Positions 8,563 to 17,233 of a DNA stretch of 64,000 nucleotides are shown in pieces. The stretch is from contig NZ_MODW01000002.1 of the NCBI RefSeq assembly GCF_001866135.1, positions 310,001 to 374,000 of the forward strand. Direction: 5' to 3'. The DNA comes from Microbacterium sp. LCT-H2 (GTDB lineage Bacteria > Actinomycetota > Actinomycetes > Actinomycetales > Microbacteriaceae). The notes below the pieces were generated by a model, which was not told the DNA's origin, did no database searches, and saw only the letters and a list, made by a program, of their open reading frames with translations. Numbering within the stretch: the first letter of the stretch is position 1; each line of letters opens with the position of its first letter. The position numbers and the translations under genes were made by a program.

Positions 8563-8576
8563 TTCACCCGGGTGAC
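8563..8576. promoter_or_regulatory. Island palindrome A, site 1
   Basis: TTCACCCGGGTGAC in the divergent SHOCT/SulP 1 spacer. Its centre (8569.5) is 58.5 bp upstream of the predicted SHOCT transcription start and 67.5 bp upstream of that of SulP 1 (-10 TACGCT at 8625-8630), positions typical of an activator site. Confidence 0.6.
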
Positions 8577-8654
8577 TCGCCACGGTGAGACGGCTCCGGC
8601 CGGTCGCGCCCGGAGCGTCGGCAGTACGCTTCCCTCGACGGCGGAGGGAGTCCC

Positions 8655-10304
8655 ATGAGCACAGTGCACCGGCCACCGTGGCTGCTGAGCACTCTGGACG
8701 GCTACCAGCGCCGCTGGATCGTGCGCGACGTGCTGGCCGGGCTCTCCGCGGGTGCGGTCGTGGTTCCGCAGGCCATGGCCTACGCGACGATCGCGAATCT
8801 CCCGGTGCAGGTCGGCCTCTACACATGTATCGTCCCCATGCTCGTGTACGCCCTCCTTGGTGGCAGTCGGGCGATGAGCGTCTCGACGACATCGACCATC
8901 GCGACACTCACCGCGACGACGCTGGTCTCGGCAGGCGTCGCCGCGGGCGCGGACGACGCGATCGGCGCGCTCATGATGCTGACCCTCCTGGTGGGAGCGG
9001 TGCTGCTGTTGGCACGGGCGTGTCGGCTGGGATCCCTCGTCGAGAACATCAGCGGAGCGACTGTGCTCGGGCTGAAGATCGGGGTGGGGGCGACAGTCGC
9101 CGTCGGGCAGCTCCCGAAGCTCCTGGGGGAGTCCTTCGACTTCTCCGGCCACGGCTTCATCCGCTCCCTGGTCGCCGTCGGGGAAGCGCTCGACAGCGTC
9201 AACACCCCGACGCTCCTGCTCTCGGCGGGATCCATCGCCACACTCCTGCTCCTCAAACGCTTCGCTCCGCGGGTCCCCGGCACTCTCGTCGTCGTCGCCG
9301 CAGGCATGCTGCTCGTGGGTGTCGGACGGATCGACGATCTCGGTGTCGACCTCATCGCCCCGGTGGCCGGTGGTCTTCCCGTTCCGGGGATCCCGGACCT
9401 GTCCGAGGCCGCGGCACTCGTCCCCGGAGCGCTGGCGATCGCCGTCATGGCCTTCCTGGAGTCCGCCGCGGTCGCACGCAGCCTGCGCCAGGCGACGGAG
9501 CCGCAGATCGACAGTGACCAGGAGCTCTTCGCAACCGGCGCGGCGAACACGGTCGGTGCCTTCTTCGCGGCCATGCCCGCGGCGGGAGGGTTCTCGCAGA
9601 GCGCCGTCAACCAAGGCGCCGGTGCGCGCTCCCAGCTGGCCACGCTGACCACTGTCGGGCTCGCCGTCCTCGTCGCGTTGTTCCTCGCTCCCGTGCTGAG
9701 CCTGCTGCCCGAGGCGACGCTCGCGGCGATGGTCTTCACGGCGGTGGCCGGACTCGTCAACATCCCCGAGCTCGTGCGCTGGGCGCGCATCAGCCGGATG
9801 GACTTCTGGGTCGCGACCTCCGTGGCGGCCATCGGTCTCACCGCGGGGCTCCTCCCCGCGGTGGCTGTCGGCGTCGTCGTGACGCTGGTGCTCGTGCTGC
9901 GAGAGCTCAACATCCCTCGCGTCCGCGTGGTGGGGAGGCGGGGGAGCGCGCTCGGGCTGGAGCCCGAGCGGGGGCTCTACACGGCGAACGCGCTCGCCAA
10001 TCGGCGGCTCATCGTGCAGACCGTCGCCGCGCAGGCCGAGCCGGTGCGGACGCTCGTGCTCGGACTGCCGCAGCAGGTGGTGATGTCGATCACCGTGCTC
10101 GACGCTCTCGAAGCCCTCGATCGGGAGCTGGCGCAGCTCGGCGTGGAGCTCCATCTCGCGGCTCTGCCTGCGGACGCGACCGCTGTCGCGGCTCGGACGT
10201 CGTGGTACTCCGCCCTGGCGGCGGACGGACGCGTGCACCCCTCGGTCGATGTCGGGCTCCGGGCCGCGGCGGACCGCGAGGAGCGGCGGCGTTCACCCGG
10301 GTGA
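8655..10304 (+). CDS. SulP family inorganic anion transporter with STAS domain (copy 1)
   Basis: The 549-residue protein opens with the SulP signature (VLAGLSAGAVVVPQAMAYAT, 30-50), followed by about 12 membrane segments to about 415 and a C-terminal cytoplasmic STAS domain (about 440-540). SulP proteins carry sulfate, bicarbonate or other anions; the substrate cannot be read from sequence, but sulfatases in the same island make sulfate the natural guess. The ATG at 8655 follows GGAGGGAG. The stop codon lies inside the second copy of the island palindrome. It shares a divergent regulatory region with the SHOCT gene. A second SulP gene is at 17234. Confidence 0.92.
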   Translation: MSTVHRPPWLLSTLDGYQRRWIVRDVLAGLSAGAVVVPQAMAYATIANLPVQVGLYTCIVPMLVYALLGGSRAMSVSTTSTIATLTATTLVSAGVAAGADDAIGALMMLTLLVGAVLLLARACRLGSLVENISGATVLGLKIGVGATVAVGQLPKLLGESFDFSGHGFIRSLVAVGEALDSVNTPTLLLSAGSIATLLLLKRFAPRVPGTLVVVAAGMLLVGVGRIDDLGVDLIAPVAGGLPVPGIPDLSEAAALVPGALAIAVMAFLESAAVARSLRQATEPQIDSDQELFATGAANTVGAFFAAMPAAGGFSQSAVNQGAGARSQLATLTTVGLAVLVALFLAPVLSLLPEATLAAMVFTAVAGLVNIPELVRWARISRMDFWVATSVAAIGLTAGLLPAVAVGVVVTLVLVLRELNIPRVRVVGRRGSALGLEPERGLYTANALANRRLIVQTVAAQAEPVRTLVLGLPQQVVMSITVLDALEALDRELAQLGVELHLAALPADATAVAARTSWYSALAADGRVHPSVDVGLRAAADREERRRSPG

Positions 10305-10305
10305 A
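10292..10305. promoter_or_regulatory. Island palindrome A, site 2
   Basis: TTCACCCGGGTGAA, a perfect 14-bp palindrome overlapping the SulP 1 stop codon. It is centred 56.5 bp upstream of the predicted transcription start of the FUSC gene (-10 TAGGCT at 10343-10348). Confidence 0.65.
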
Positions 10306-10391
10306 GTGGCCGATGAGCGGTGACGTGCGGCCACCGCCTGCCTAGGCTGACGGCACGGAAGAACCACGGGGCAATCGAGACAGGGGAGACG

Positions 10392-10451
10392 ATGCCCGAC
10401 CGCAGCCGGAACCGGAGAGCGAGGCGGGCATGGCGGCGCGCGCCGGGGTGA
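10392..10451 (+). CDS. Possible 19-residue Arg-rich leader peptide
   Basis: The ATG at 10392 has the best ribosome binding site of this leader (AGGGGAG, 10382-10388) and opens a 19-codon frame, MPDRSRNRRARRAWRRAPG, that overlaps the FUSC start codon (10430) by about 20 bp in another frame. It could be a translational-coupling leader for FUSC, or chance. No homologue is recognisable. Confidence 0.35.
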   Translation: MPDRSRNRRARRAWRRAPG

Positions 10452-11410
10452 CGTGGCGATGGTCGCGGTTCGGTCTCGGCGTGCTCTACGCGGTGCCCGC
10501 GATGGCGGTCGCGCCGTTCGATCCCGCTGTCGCGCTGGCTCTGAGCATCGGGGTCCTGCCGGCGGCAGTCGTCGGGCTTCCTGCACGGCGACGAGCGCGC
10601 TCGGCGATCCCCGTGCTCGGGACGCTGGTCGCGCTGGGGCTCCTTCTCGGTGCCACGCTCGCGCTCGTGCCGGTCCTCGCCGTGCTCGCCGTGGCTGTGC
10701 TGGCGGTCCTCGCCAGCATGCTCGCCGCGCGGGAGCGCGCCGGTCAGCTGGCCCTGACCCTGGTCCTGCCCATGGTCGGGATCGGTCTGAGCTTCCCACT
10801 GTCGACGACGACCGTCCTCCTGGCCGGCGCGATCGTCGCCGGCTCGGTGTACGCGTGGCTCATCGCCCTGCTCTGGCCGGAACACGAGGCGGGCGTGCGG
10901 GCTGCGGCATCGATGCCGAAGGGGCGCGCCTTGCTGATGTACGGGTTCCTGCTGGGTGCCGCCGCCGCGACGGCGGCGGCCATCGGCTTCGCGACCGGGG
11001 TCGAGCACGTCGGCTGGGCGACCGGCGCCGTGCTGCTGGTGATGCGTCCGGTGCGAGGCCAGCTCGTCCTCCGCAGCGTCGGTCGGGCGGCGTCGGTGCT
11101 CGTCGGGGCGCTGGTCGCGGCGGGGTTCGCCCTGTTGTCTCCGAGCGGGGTGGCGATCGGGCTCGCAATCGGTGTCGTGGTGGGGTGTCTCGGCGCAGTC
11201 CAGGAGAGCCGGTGGTACGTCGCGCCGGCCTTCACGACCTTTCTCGTGCTCACCCTGCTGCTGTCGACGTCGGACGAATCGCCGACGTCGCGGTTCCTGG
11301 AACGGACCCTCGAGACGCTGCTGGGAGTGGCTCTCGCCCTGTTCTTCGGCGTCCTCGTGCCGACGCTTCTCGCGATGCGACGGCCGTCGCGGGCGGACGT
11401 CTCCGAGTGA
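10430..11410 (+). CDS. FUSC family membrane protein
   Basis: The 326-residue protein has about ten hydrophobic segments. The second half (GWATGAVLLVMRPVRGQLVL, continuing RSVGRAASVLVGALVAAGF) matches the FUSC (fusaric acid resistance-like) membrane domain seen in aromatic acid and antimicrobial exporters, here without the large soluble domain. Substrate unknown. The ATG at 10430 follows a modest GGAG/GAGG region. A promoter with the island palindrome lies upstream, and a short leader frame overlaps the start. The LAL regulator follows after 78 bp on the same strand. Confidence 0.78.
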   Translation: MAARAGVTWRWSRFGLGVLYAVPAMAVAPFDPAVALALSIGVLPAAVVGLPARRRARSAIPVLGTLVALGLLLGATLALVPVLAVLAVAVLAVLASMLAARERAGQLALTLVLPMVGIGLSFPLSTTTVLLAGAIVAGSVYAWLIALLWPEHEAGVRAAASMPKGRALLMYGFLLGAAAATAAAIGFATGVEHVGWATGAVLLVMRPVRGQLVLRSVGRAASVLVGALVAAGFALLSPSGVAIGLAIGVVVGCLGAVQESRWYVAPAFTTFLVLTLLLSTSDESPTSRFLERTLETLLGVALALFFGVLVPTLLAMRRPSRADVSE

Positions 11411-11432
11411 GCACCTCTTGCGGGACCGCTCC

Positions 11433-11501
11433 CACTGTGCAATAGACTGCCCGCCAGGGGGAGCAAGGTCGAAATCGGGGGGTTTCGAGTGCTGCACAGT
11501 G
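11433..11501. promoter_or_regulatory. Inverted repeat flanking the LAL 1 promoter and start
   Basis: CACTGTGCA (11433-11441) abuts a TAGACT -10 box (11443-11448). Its inverted copy TGCACAGTG (11493-11501) lies over the first codons. It may be an autoregulatory site for LAL 1; this is inference. Confidence 0.4.
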
Positions 11502-14074
11502 CAAGAACGGCGGGAACGAGCGAGAGCTCTGAACCCGCTCCGATGAAGGGCGAGGTCCGTCGAGAGCGCCTGCTCTCGCGGTTGACTGCCGCGATGGACG
11601 GGCCGTGGACGCTCACGCTCGTGAGCGCGCCGGCAGGATCCGGCAAGACCCGGCTGCTGTCGCAGTGGGCGCAGCGTCTGCGTGCCGATCCCCGCATCCA
11701 CCTCGTGTGGGTGTCCCTGGAGCGCGGCGAGGCGGACCTGCCGCTCCTGCGCGGCGCCCTCGAGAGAATCGACGATCCCGGACTCCAGGACGCGCTCGCG
11801 GCTGTGCCCGCCGTGCGCTCCGCGACGACGGCGCGTGCGCTCGCCAGAGCTCTCCGCGAGGCGAGGAACCGGATCGTCCTCGTCATCGACGACGTCCACC
11901 GAGTTGAAGACGAGCACACCGCCCAACTGCTCTCGACGTTCGTGCAGAGCGCTCCCGGCACCGTGCACGTGGTGCTCTCCGGGCGCGGGACGCGGGCGAT
12001 CCCCCTGGCACGACGCCGCATCGCCGGCGTGGCCCTCGAACTCGATGCCCGTGCGCTCGCCTTCACCCCGGCCGAGGTCCGCGCCTTCTTCGGCGCGCGA
12101 GGTCTCCGGCTCTCTCAGGGCGAGGTCAGCACCGTGCTCGCCCGTACCGAGGGCTGGGCGACCGGGCTGCAGCTCATGATGCTCGACGCCGCCGGGGCGC
12201 AGACCGTCCTCGGGCCCACGCTGCGCGGGGACGCCCCCGAGGTGGCGGACTACTTCGTCGAGGAGGTGCTCGCCGAGCTCGATGGCGAGCTGCGCTCCTT
12301 CCTCGAGACGACCGCGGTCGTGGACCGCTTCACCCCCGAGCTCGCCGCCGTGCTCTCCGGGGCCGACTCCATCACCGCCACGATCGACCGACTGCTCCGC
12401 CTCAATGTGGTCGCGGGTCCGGACGCCGAGGATCCGTCCCGCTACCACTATCCGCCGCTGCTGCGGGAGTTCCTTCTCAGCCGGCTGCGGGAAGGCGGTG
12501 CCGACCGCGAGGAGCGGCTCCACCGGCGTGCCGCGGAGTGGTTCGCGCAGCATGGGCAGCACCTCCTCGCGTTGCAGCACGCCGTCCGCGGCGGGGAGAC
12601 GGCCTGCACGGCCGGCGTCCTGCGGCGCTGCGGGATGCAGCTCGTGCTGGACGGCCGGGCGGATACGGTGCGGCGAGTGATGGCGGAGCTGCCGACCGCC
12701 CTGCGCGCCGTGCCCACCGTCCGGATGCTCGTCGCCGCAGCGGAGCTGTCCTGCGGAGATCCGTCGGCCGCCGTGATCGTGCCGCCCGTGGGCGCGGGAG
12801 AGTCCGACGCCGACCGTCGCTGGCGCCGCGGGATCGACGTGCACGCGGCGCTGCGGCGGGGCGGTATCGCCGAGGCTCTCGACGGCGCTGGAGCCGATCT
12901 CCACGACCTCAGCGGAGAGGAGCAGCTCGACACCTACGCCATTCTGGAGGCCGCGACGGCGAAGCTCTATGTGGGACGACTCGACCAGGCGGAGGCGACA
13001 GCGCGCCGTGCCGGTGACCTCGCTCGAGCGATCGGCGCCCGCGCGGCGGAACTGCAGGCGGAGGCGGTCCTCGCCACCAGCGTGCTGTTCCGCGGCCGGC
13101 TCCGTGACGCGATCGAGGCGGGAGCCGCCTTGGAACGCCGCTGGCACGAGCTCGGTGAGCCGGACAGCCCGTTCTTCGAGGTGACCAGGGTGTGGCGTTT
13201 CTGGGGCCCCTACGAGGGCATGCAGATCCTGGAGGGGCCTGAGACCCTGGAGTACTCGGCGCGGGTGATCGCCGAGGGCGGGGAGACCGCGATCGCGCGG
13301 GGCCTGCAAGGGCTGCGCGCGCTGCTCGGTGCAGAGCAGGGCGCCGATCCCCACGACGCGGCCGTGCGGCTCCTCGCCACCCTTACTCCCCGTGACGATC
13401 TGCCGCTTCCGCCGCACTGGTACGCCATGATGGGGCCCTTCGCGGTGCACGCCTTCGATCGGCTGGGGGAGCCGACGCTCCGAGACCGGTTCATCGCCGA
13501 CATCGAGGATGCGCTGGGGGACACGGGAGACGTGCTCGTGCTCCGGGCTATCGCCGCTGTGCACGACCGGCGCGATGGCATCGCCCGCGGCGCGCTGGCG
13601 CCGGTGCTGGAAGGTGCCTTCCCGTGCCTGCTCCCGGCCTCGCTGATCGACGCCTGGCTGGTGGAGGCGGAGCTCGACGTGCACGACGGGGAGCCGGACC
13701 GGGCGCAGTTCGCGCTCGCCACCGCCCTCGCCCTTGCGGAGCCGGAGGAGCATGTGCGCCGGGTCGCCGAGGCGGGCCCCGTCGTCGCCCGCCTGCTCGC
13801 GGCCCGCGCGACGGCCGGAGCCCGCACGCACTTCGCGGATCGGGTGCGGGAGCGGCTCGCCGCCGCCGGTGTGCTCGTGGAGGAGGAGCTGACGCAGCGT
13901 GAGCGCATCGTGCTGAGCGCCTTGAGTCGCAATGCCACGCTCCGCCAGATCGCCCAGCAGGAGTACATCTCCCCGAACACGGTGAAGACGCATGTGCGCA
14001 ACATCTACCGCAAGCTCGGGGTCTCGGATCGCGATGGCGTGACAGCGGCCGCCCAGGCCCTCGGATTGCTCTGA
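11489..14074 (+). CDS. Large LuxR-family (MalT/LAL-type) transcriptional regulator 1
   Basis: The 861-residue protein has an N-terminal ATPase module with Walker A APAGSGKT (47-54) and Walker B RIVLVIDDVH (near 130), a helical middle region of MalT/tetratricopeptide character, and a C-terminal LuxR helix-turn-helix (LTQRERIVLSALSRN, then YISPNTVKTHVRNIYRKLGV). Such STAND ATPases activate transcription on binding an inducer. The GTG at 11489 has GGGGGG upstream; an internal ATG at 11543 is the alternative and would still keep Walker A. It sits in the sulfatase/SulP island with a second LAL regulator and converges with sulfatase 1. Inducer unknown. Confidence 0.9.
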   Translation: MLHSARTAGTSESSEPAPMKGEVRRERLLSRLTAAMDGPWTLTLVSAPAGSGKTRLLSQWAQRLRADPRIHLVWVSLERGEADLPLLRGALERIDDPGLQDALAAVPAVRSATTARALARALREARNRIVLVIDDVHRVEDEHTAQLLSTFVQSAPGTVHVVLSGRGTRAIPLARRRIAGVALELDARALAFTPAEVRAFFGARGLRLSQGEVSTVLARTEGWATGLQLMMLDAAGAQTVLGPTLRGDAPEVADYFVEEVLAELDGELRSFLETTAVVDRFTPELAAVLSGADSITATIDRLLRLNVVAGPDAEDPSRYHYPPLLREFLLSRLREGGADREERLHRRAAEWFAQHGQHLLALQHAVRGGETACTAGVLRRCGMQLVLDGRADTVRRVMAELPTALRAVPTVRMLVAAAELSCGDPSAAVIVPPVGAGESDADRRWRRGIDVHAALRRGGIAEALDGAGADLHDLSGEEQLDTYAILEAATAKLYVGRLDQAEATARRAGDLARAIGARAAELQAEAVLATSVLFRGRLRDAIEAGAALERRWHELGEPDSPFFEVTRVWRFWGPYEGMQILEGPETLEYSARVIAEGGETAIARGLQGLRALLGAEQGADPHDAAVRLLATLTPRDDLPLPPHWYAMMGPFAVHAFDRLGEPTLRDRFIADIEDALGDTGDVLVLRAIAAVHDRRDGIARGALAPVLEGAFPCLLPASLIDAWLVEAELDVHDGEPDRAQFALATALALAEPEEHVRRVAEAGPVVARLLAARATAGARTHFADRVRERLAAAGVLVEEELTQRERIVLSALSRNATLRQIAQQEYISPNTVKTHVRNIYRKLGVSDRDGVTAAAQALGLL

Positions 14075-14096
14075 GGGCCTGGACGGCCGCCGGTCG

Positions 14097-16439
14097 TCAG
14101 TCGCGGGCCATGGCCGCCGCCAGGTGCGCCTCCAGGTCGAGGTAGGCGTCGTCGGCGACGTCGAAAACGACCTGCGTTATGTGGCCGCCGCGGAAGTCGA
14201 ACCCGTAGCCGTACAGGGACGACACGGGGTCGGCGCTGTCCCGCCCGATCGTCAGGCCTTCGCCGCAGAGCGAGAAGTGGCCGAGAGTGGTGTGGAGCTC
14301 CATTTCGCCTACGACGGCGTCATTGATGTGAAGTCGGAGGGGGCCCACGGCCTCCAGCGAGTCTCCAGTGTGCGTTTTCGTGAACTCGATCCCGACGATG
14401 TGGGAACCGGGTGCCGGAATCGGTGCAGATACGTGATTCTCAGGAGGGATGCCGAGGTAGTTGTAGACGTAGTGCACTTCGCCGTCCTTGACGAAGAGTG
14501 TGTGTCCGCCGAAGCGGGAGCCGTGCGCGAAGATGACGCCCTCGGTGTCTGGCGTGAACTCGATCTCCGCGGCGATCTTGAAGGAGACGCCGTGGGTGTT
14601 CGCCGCCGATCGCTCGGGCACCTCACTGGTGCCCGGGTAGTAGACGAATCGACCGGACGGCGGTACGGGTTGGTGGAACTCCATGTTGAGGAAGGTCTGC
14701 AGGTCTTCGGGGTTGCCGATGATCTGGAGGTCGTTCAGTGGGAGCACCGCGTTCGCCTTCGCCTCCTCCATCCAGAGGGCCTTGAGCTCCTCCAGCTTGT
14801 CGGGATGCTCGGCGGCGAGGTTGACGGCCTCGGCGCGATCGACGTCCGTGTGATAGAGCTCCCACTCGTCGTCGAGAAAGTGGCCGCCCCCGCTCATCGG
14901 GCCATGCATGGCCACGGCCTTCCACCCGTTGTGCCAGATGCCGCGCTGTCCAAGCATCTCGTAGTACTGCGTCTCCTTCGCTGTCGGCGCGTCTGGGGCG
15001 GCGTCGAACGAGTAGGCCATCGAGACGCCGGAGAGCGGCGTCTGCTCGATGCCGTTGTAGACCTCCGGGAACTCGACGCCGCAGGCTTCGAGGATCGTCG
15101 GCACGATGTCGGTGGAGTGGTGGTACTGATGACGCACCTCGCCGCGGGCCTTGATGCCGGCGGGCCAGTGGATCACCAGCGGATCGCACACGCCGCCCTG
15201 GTAGGTGTAGCGCTTGAACATCTTGTAGGGCGTGGAGAAGGCCGCGGCCCATCCGGTCGGGTAGTGGTTGTAGGTGTCAGGGGACCCCAGCGCATCCCTC
15301 ATCGTGATGTTCTGCGTGATGTCGTCAGGTACCCCGTTGAAGAACTTGCCCTCGTTGACGGAGCCGTTGGGGCTGCCCTCGCCGGACGCGCCGTTGTCGG
15401 CGCAGTAGATGATGAGGGTGTTGTCGAGCTGCCCGGACTCCTCCAGGTAGTCCACGATGCGGCCGACCTGGGCGTCGGTGTACTCGCTGAAGCCGGCGTA
15501 GACCTCCGCCATGCGCGAGAAAAGTGCCTTCTCCTCGTCGTTCAGGGTGTCCCAGGGACGCACCTCGTCGACAGGTGTGAAGGTGCCCTCCGGCATCGGG
15601 TTGAGCGCGGTGAGCTCGGTGCCCTCCGGGACGATGCCCTTCTCGATCATCCGGGCGAGGACCCACTCGCGGTAGGCCTCGTAGCCGTCGTCGAACACGC
15701 CCTTGTACTTGTCGATGTACTCCTGCGGCGCGTGGTGCGGGGCATGGTTCGCGCCGGGGCAGAACCACATGTACCAGGGCTTGTCCGGCTCGGTCTGCTT
15801 GACGTCGCGGATCATCGACAGCGCGCGATCGGCGAGGTCCTTCGAGAGGTGGTAGCCGTCCTCGGGGAGGTAGGGCTGGTCGATGTAGTGGTTGTCCTCG
15901 GCGAGGGACGGATACCAGTTGTTCGTCTCGCCGCCGATGAAGCCGTAGAAGCGGTCGTACCCCTGCGCCAGCGGCCAGTGCTTCTTGGACGCGCCGGCCG
16001 TCCACTCATCGATCGGGACGTTGTGGTTCTTGCCCACCCAGAACGTCGACCAGCCGGCGTCGCGGAGGACGTGGGCCATCGTGGTGTTCGAGTCGGGGAT
16101 GTGGGAGTTGTAGCCGGGGAAGCCGGTCGACGACTCCGAGATCGTCGCGAAGCCGTTGAGGTGGTGGTTGCGTCCGGTGAGGAACGTCGAGCGGGTGGGG
16201 GAGCACAGCGCCGTCGTGTGCCACTGGGAGTACGTCAGACCGTTCTGCGCCAGGCGATCCATGGTCGGCATGTTGATGCGTCCGCCGTACGGGGACCAGG
16301 CCGCCATGCCGGTGTCGTCATAGAGGACGACCAGCACGTTGGGTGCTCCCTCGCGGGGCTTCGCCGGGAGGAACGCCTCCCAGTCGGCCTCCGAATCGCG
16401 GACGTCGAGTTCGATTCTGCCCTGGAAGTCACGGGCCAT
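14097..16439 (-). CDS. Type I formylglycine sulfatase (arylsulfatase), copy 1
   Basis: The 780-residue enzyme has the metal-binding YDDTG near 41, the modification motif CSPTR with Cys79 (TTALCSPTRSTFLTGR), the second metal motif CADNGASGEGSP and a C-terminal beta-sandwich region (about 590-770) found in long arylsulfatases. Cys79 must be oxidised to formylglycine, presumably by the enzyme at 27977. No signal peptide or Tat motif is present, so it acts in the cytoplasm on imported sulfate esters or intracellular sulfolipids. The ATG at 16439 is spaced 6 nt from AAAGGAG and is preferred over the ATG at 16445 that abuts that site. The paralogue at 25606 is very similar throughout. Confidence 0.93.
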   Translation of the reverse strand: MARDFQGRIELDVRDSEADWEAFLPAKPREGAPNVLVVLYDDTGMAAWSPYGGRINMPTMDRLAQNGLTYSQWHTTALCSPTRSTFLTGRNHHLNGFATISESSTGFPGYNSHIPDSNTTMAHVLRDAGWSTFWVGKNHNVPIDEWTAGASKKHWPLAQGYDRFYGFIGGETNNWYPSLAEDNHYIDQPYLPEDGYHLSKDLADRALSMIRDVKQTEPDKPWYMWFCPGANHAPHHAPQEYIDKYKGVFDDGYEAYREWVLARMIEKGIVPEGTELTALNPMPEGTFTPVDEVRPWDTLNDEEKALFSRMAEVYAGFSEYTDAQVGRIVDYLEESGQLDNTLIIYCADNGASGEGSPNGSVNEGKFFNGVPDDITQNITMRDALGSPDTYNHYPTGWAAAFSTPYKMFKRYTYQGGVCDPLVIHWPAGIKARGEVRHQYHHSTDIVPTILEACGVEFPEVYNGIEQTPLSGVSMAYSFDAAPDAPTAKETQYYEMLGQRGIWHNGWKAVAMHGPMSGGGHFLDDEWELYHTDVDRAEAVNLAAEHPDKLEELKALWMEEAKANAVLPLNDLQIIGNPEDLQTFLNMEFHQPVPPSGRFVYYPGTSEVPERSAANTHGVSFKIAAEIEFTPDTEGVIFAHGSRFGGHTLFVKDGEVHYVYNYLGIPPENHVSAPIPAPGSHIVGIEFTKTHTGDSLEAVGPLRLHINDAVVGEMELHTTLGHFSLCGEGLTIGRDSADPVSSLYGYGFDFRGGHITQVVFDVADDAYLDLEAHLAAAMARD

Positions 16440-16503
16440 GTCCATCTCCTTTATCTCTGCCGAACCGCCTTTCCCCGCACAGTACTGCCGGGTCAGGGCC
16501 GGG

Positions 16504-16520
16504 GTCACGGGTCCCGTGAC
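16504..16520. promoter_or_regulatory. Palindrome over the sulfatase 1 -35 region
   Basis: GTCACGGG-T-CCCGTGAC, an 8-bp perfect inverted repeat centred 40 bp upstream of the predicted transcription start (-10 TACTGT, 16479-16484 minus strand) and next to island palindrome A. It may be a second operator, or a terminator for the GAP gene. Confidence 0.45.
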
Positions 16521-16523
16521 GCG

Positions 16524-16537
16524 TTCATCCGGGTGAT
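16524..16537. promoter_or_regulatory. Island palindrome A, site 3
   Basis: TTCATCCGGGTGAT (one central mismatch to a perfect palindrome), centred 58.5 bp upstream of the predicted sulfatase 1 transcription start. Confidence 0.6.
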
Positions 16538-16561
16538 CTCCGTGGCGCGGCGGCGGCGCGC

Positions 16562-17233
16562 TCAGAAGCTGCCGATGCCCTTGCCGATCAAGGACACGCC
16601 GATCACGAGCAGCAGCACGGCCATGATGACCGCATTCTCGGCGGCGAGCCATCCCCGCAGCGCATCGAGCGGGGCGCGCAGCCGTGCGGCGGCGACGAGA
16701 TAGCCGATGACGGGCACGAGCACGGTCGAGGCCCCGATCAGCGTGAAGACGGCGATCACGAGGATCGTGGAACCCCCGTCGAGCGACGCGCTGCCGATGT
16801 CGATCCCGGCTCCGGCCGCCAGGAGGAGGTTCTTCGGATTCACGGCGGAGAGGAGGAGTCCGAGGCCGAGCGCCGTGCCGAAGGACATCGTGTCGATCGC
16901 TTTCATCCACGACGGCAGGGCCGCCGGCTGCCCCGCTTTCGGGCGCTTGCGCCACTGACCGACCGCCAGCACCAGCAGCAGGATTCCGAGGATGAGCTGG
17001 ATGACCCCGCGGATCGGACGAGAGGCATCGGGATCCTCTTCGGGGAGGACCGCCGACAACAGGGTGAAGACGCTGACCGCCAGGACGATGCCCGCAATCC
17101 AGCCGAGCAGGAAGCCGACGCTCGTGACCCGTGCCTTCGGGGACAGGAGCATGAGGATGGCGGCGATGATCGGCACAGGGCTGATCGCGACGCCCACGGC
17201 GAGGGGGAGGATCTCCCCGATGACGGCACCCAT
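16562..17233 (-). CDS. GAP/Sap (sulfolipid-addressing) family membrane protein
   Basis: The 223-residue protein has six hydrophobic segments and the family pattern LAVGVAISPVPIIAAILMLL near the N-terminus and LGLLLSAVNPKNLLLAAGAG in the middle, as in the mycobacterial GAP/Sap proteins implicated in glycopeptidolipid or sulfolipid-1 transport; the fold is LysE-like. Its ATG immediately follows the SulP 2 stop codon (0 bp gap), so the two are surely cotranscribed. A transporter of a sulfated metabolite is a reasonable guess from the neighbourhood. Confidence 0.82.
   Translation of the reverse strand: MGAVIGEILPLAVGVAISPVPIIAAILMLLSPKARVTSVGFLLGWIAGIVLAVSVFTLLSAVLPEEDPDASRPIRGVIQLILGILLLVLAVGQWRKRPKAGQPAALPSWMKAIDTMSFGTALGLGLLLSAVNPKNLLLAAGAGIDIGSASLDGGSTILVIAVFTLIGASTVLVPVIGYLVAAARLRAPLDALRGWLAAENAVIMAVLLLVIGVSLIGKGIGSF

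Noticed and set aside
9977..13993. Very long open frame antisense to FUSC and LAL 1
   Set aside because: High GC keeps the complementary frame open. Its translation is Arg/Gly/His/Pro-rich low complexity, and it opposes genes with clear domains. The same applies to other long antisense frames, such as those opposite the dinB, LAL 2, CopA/CopB and Rho genes.
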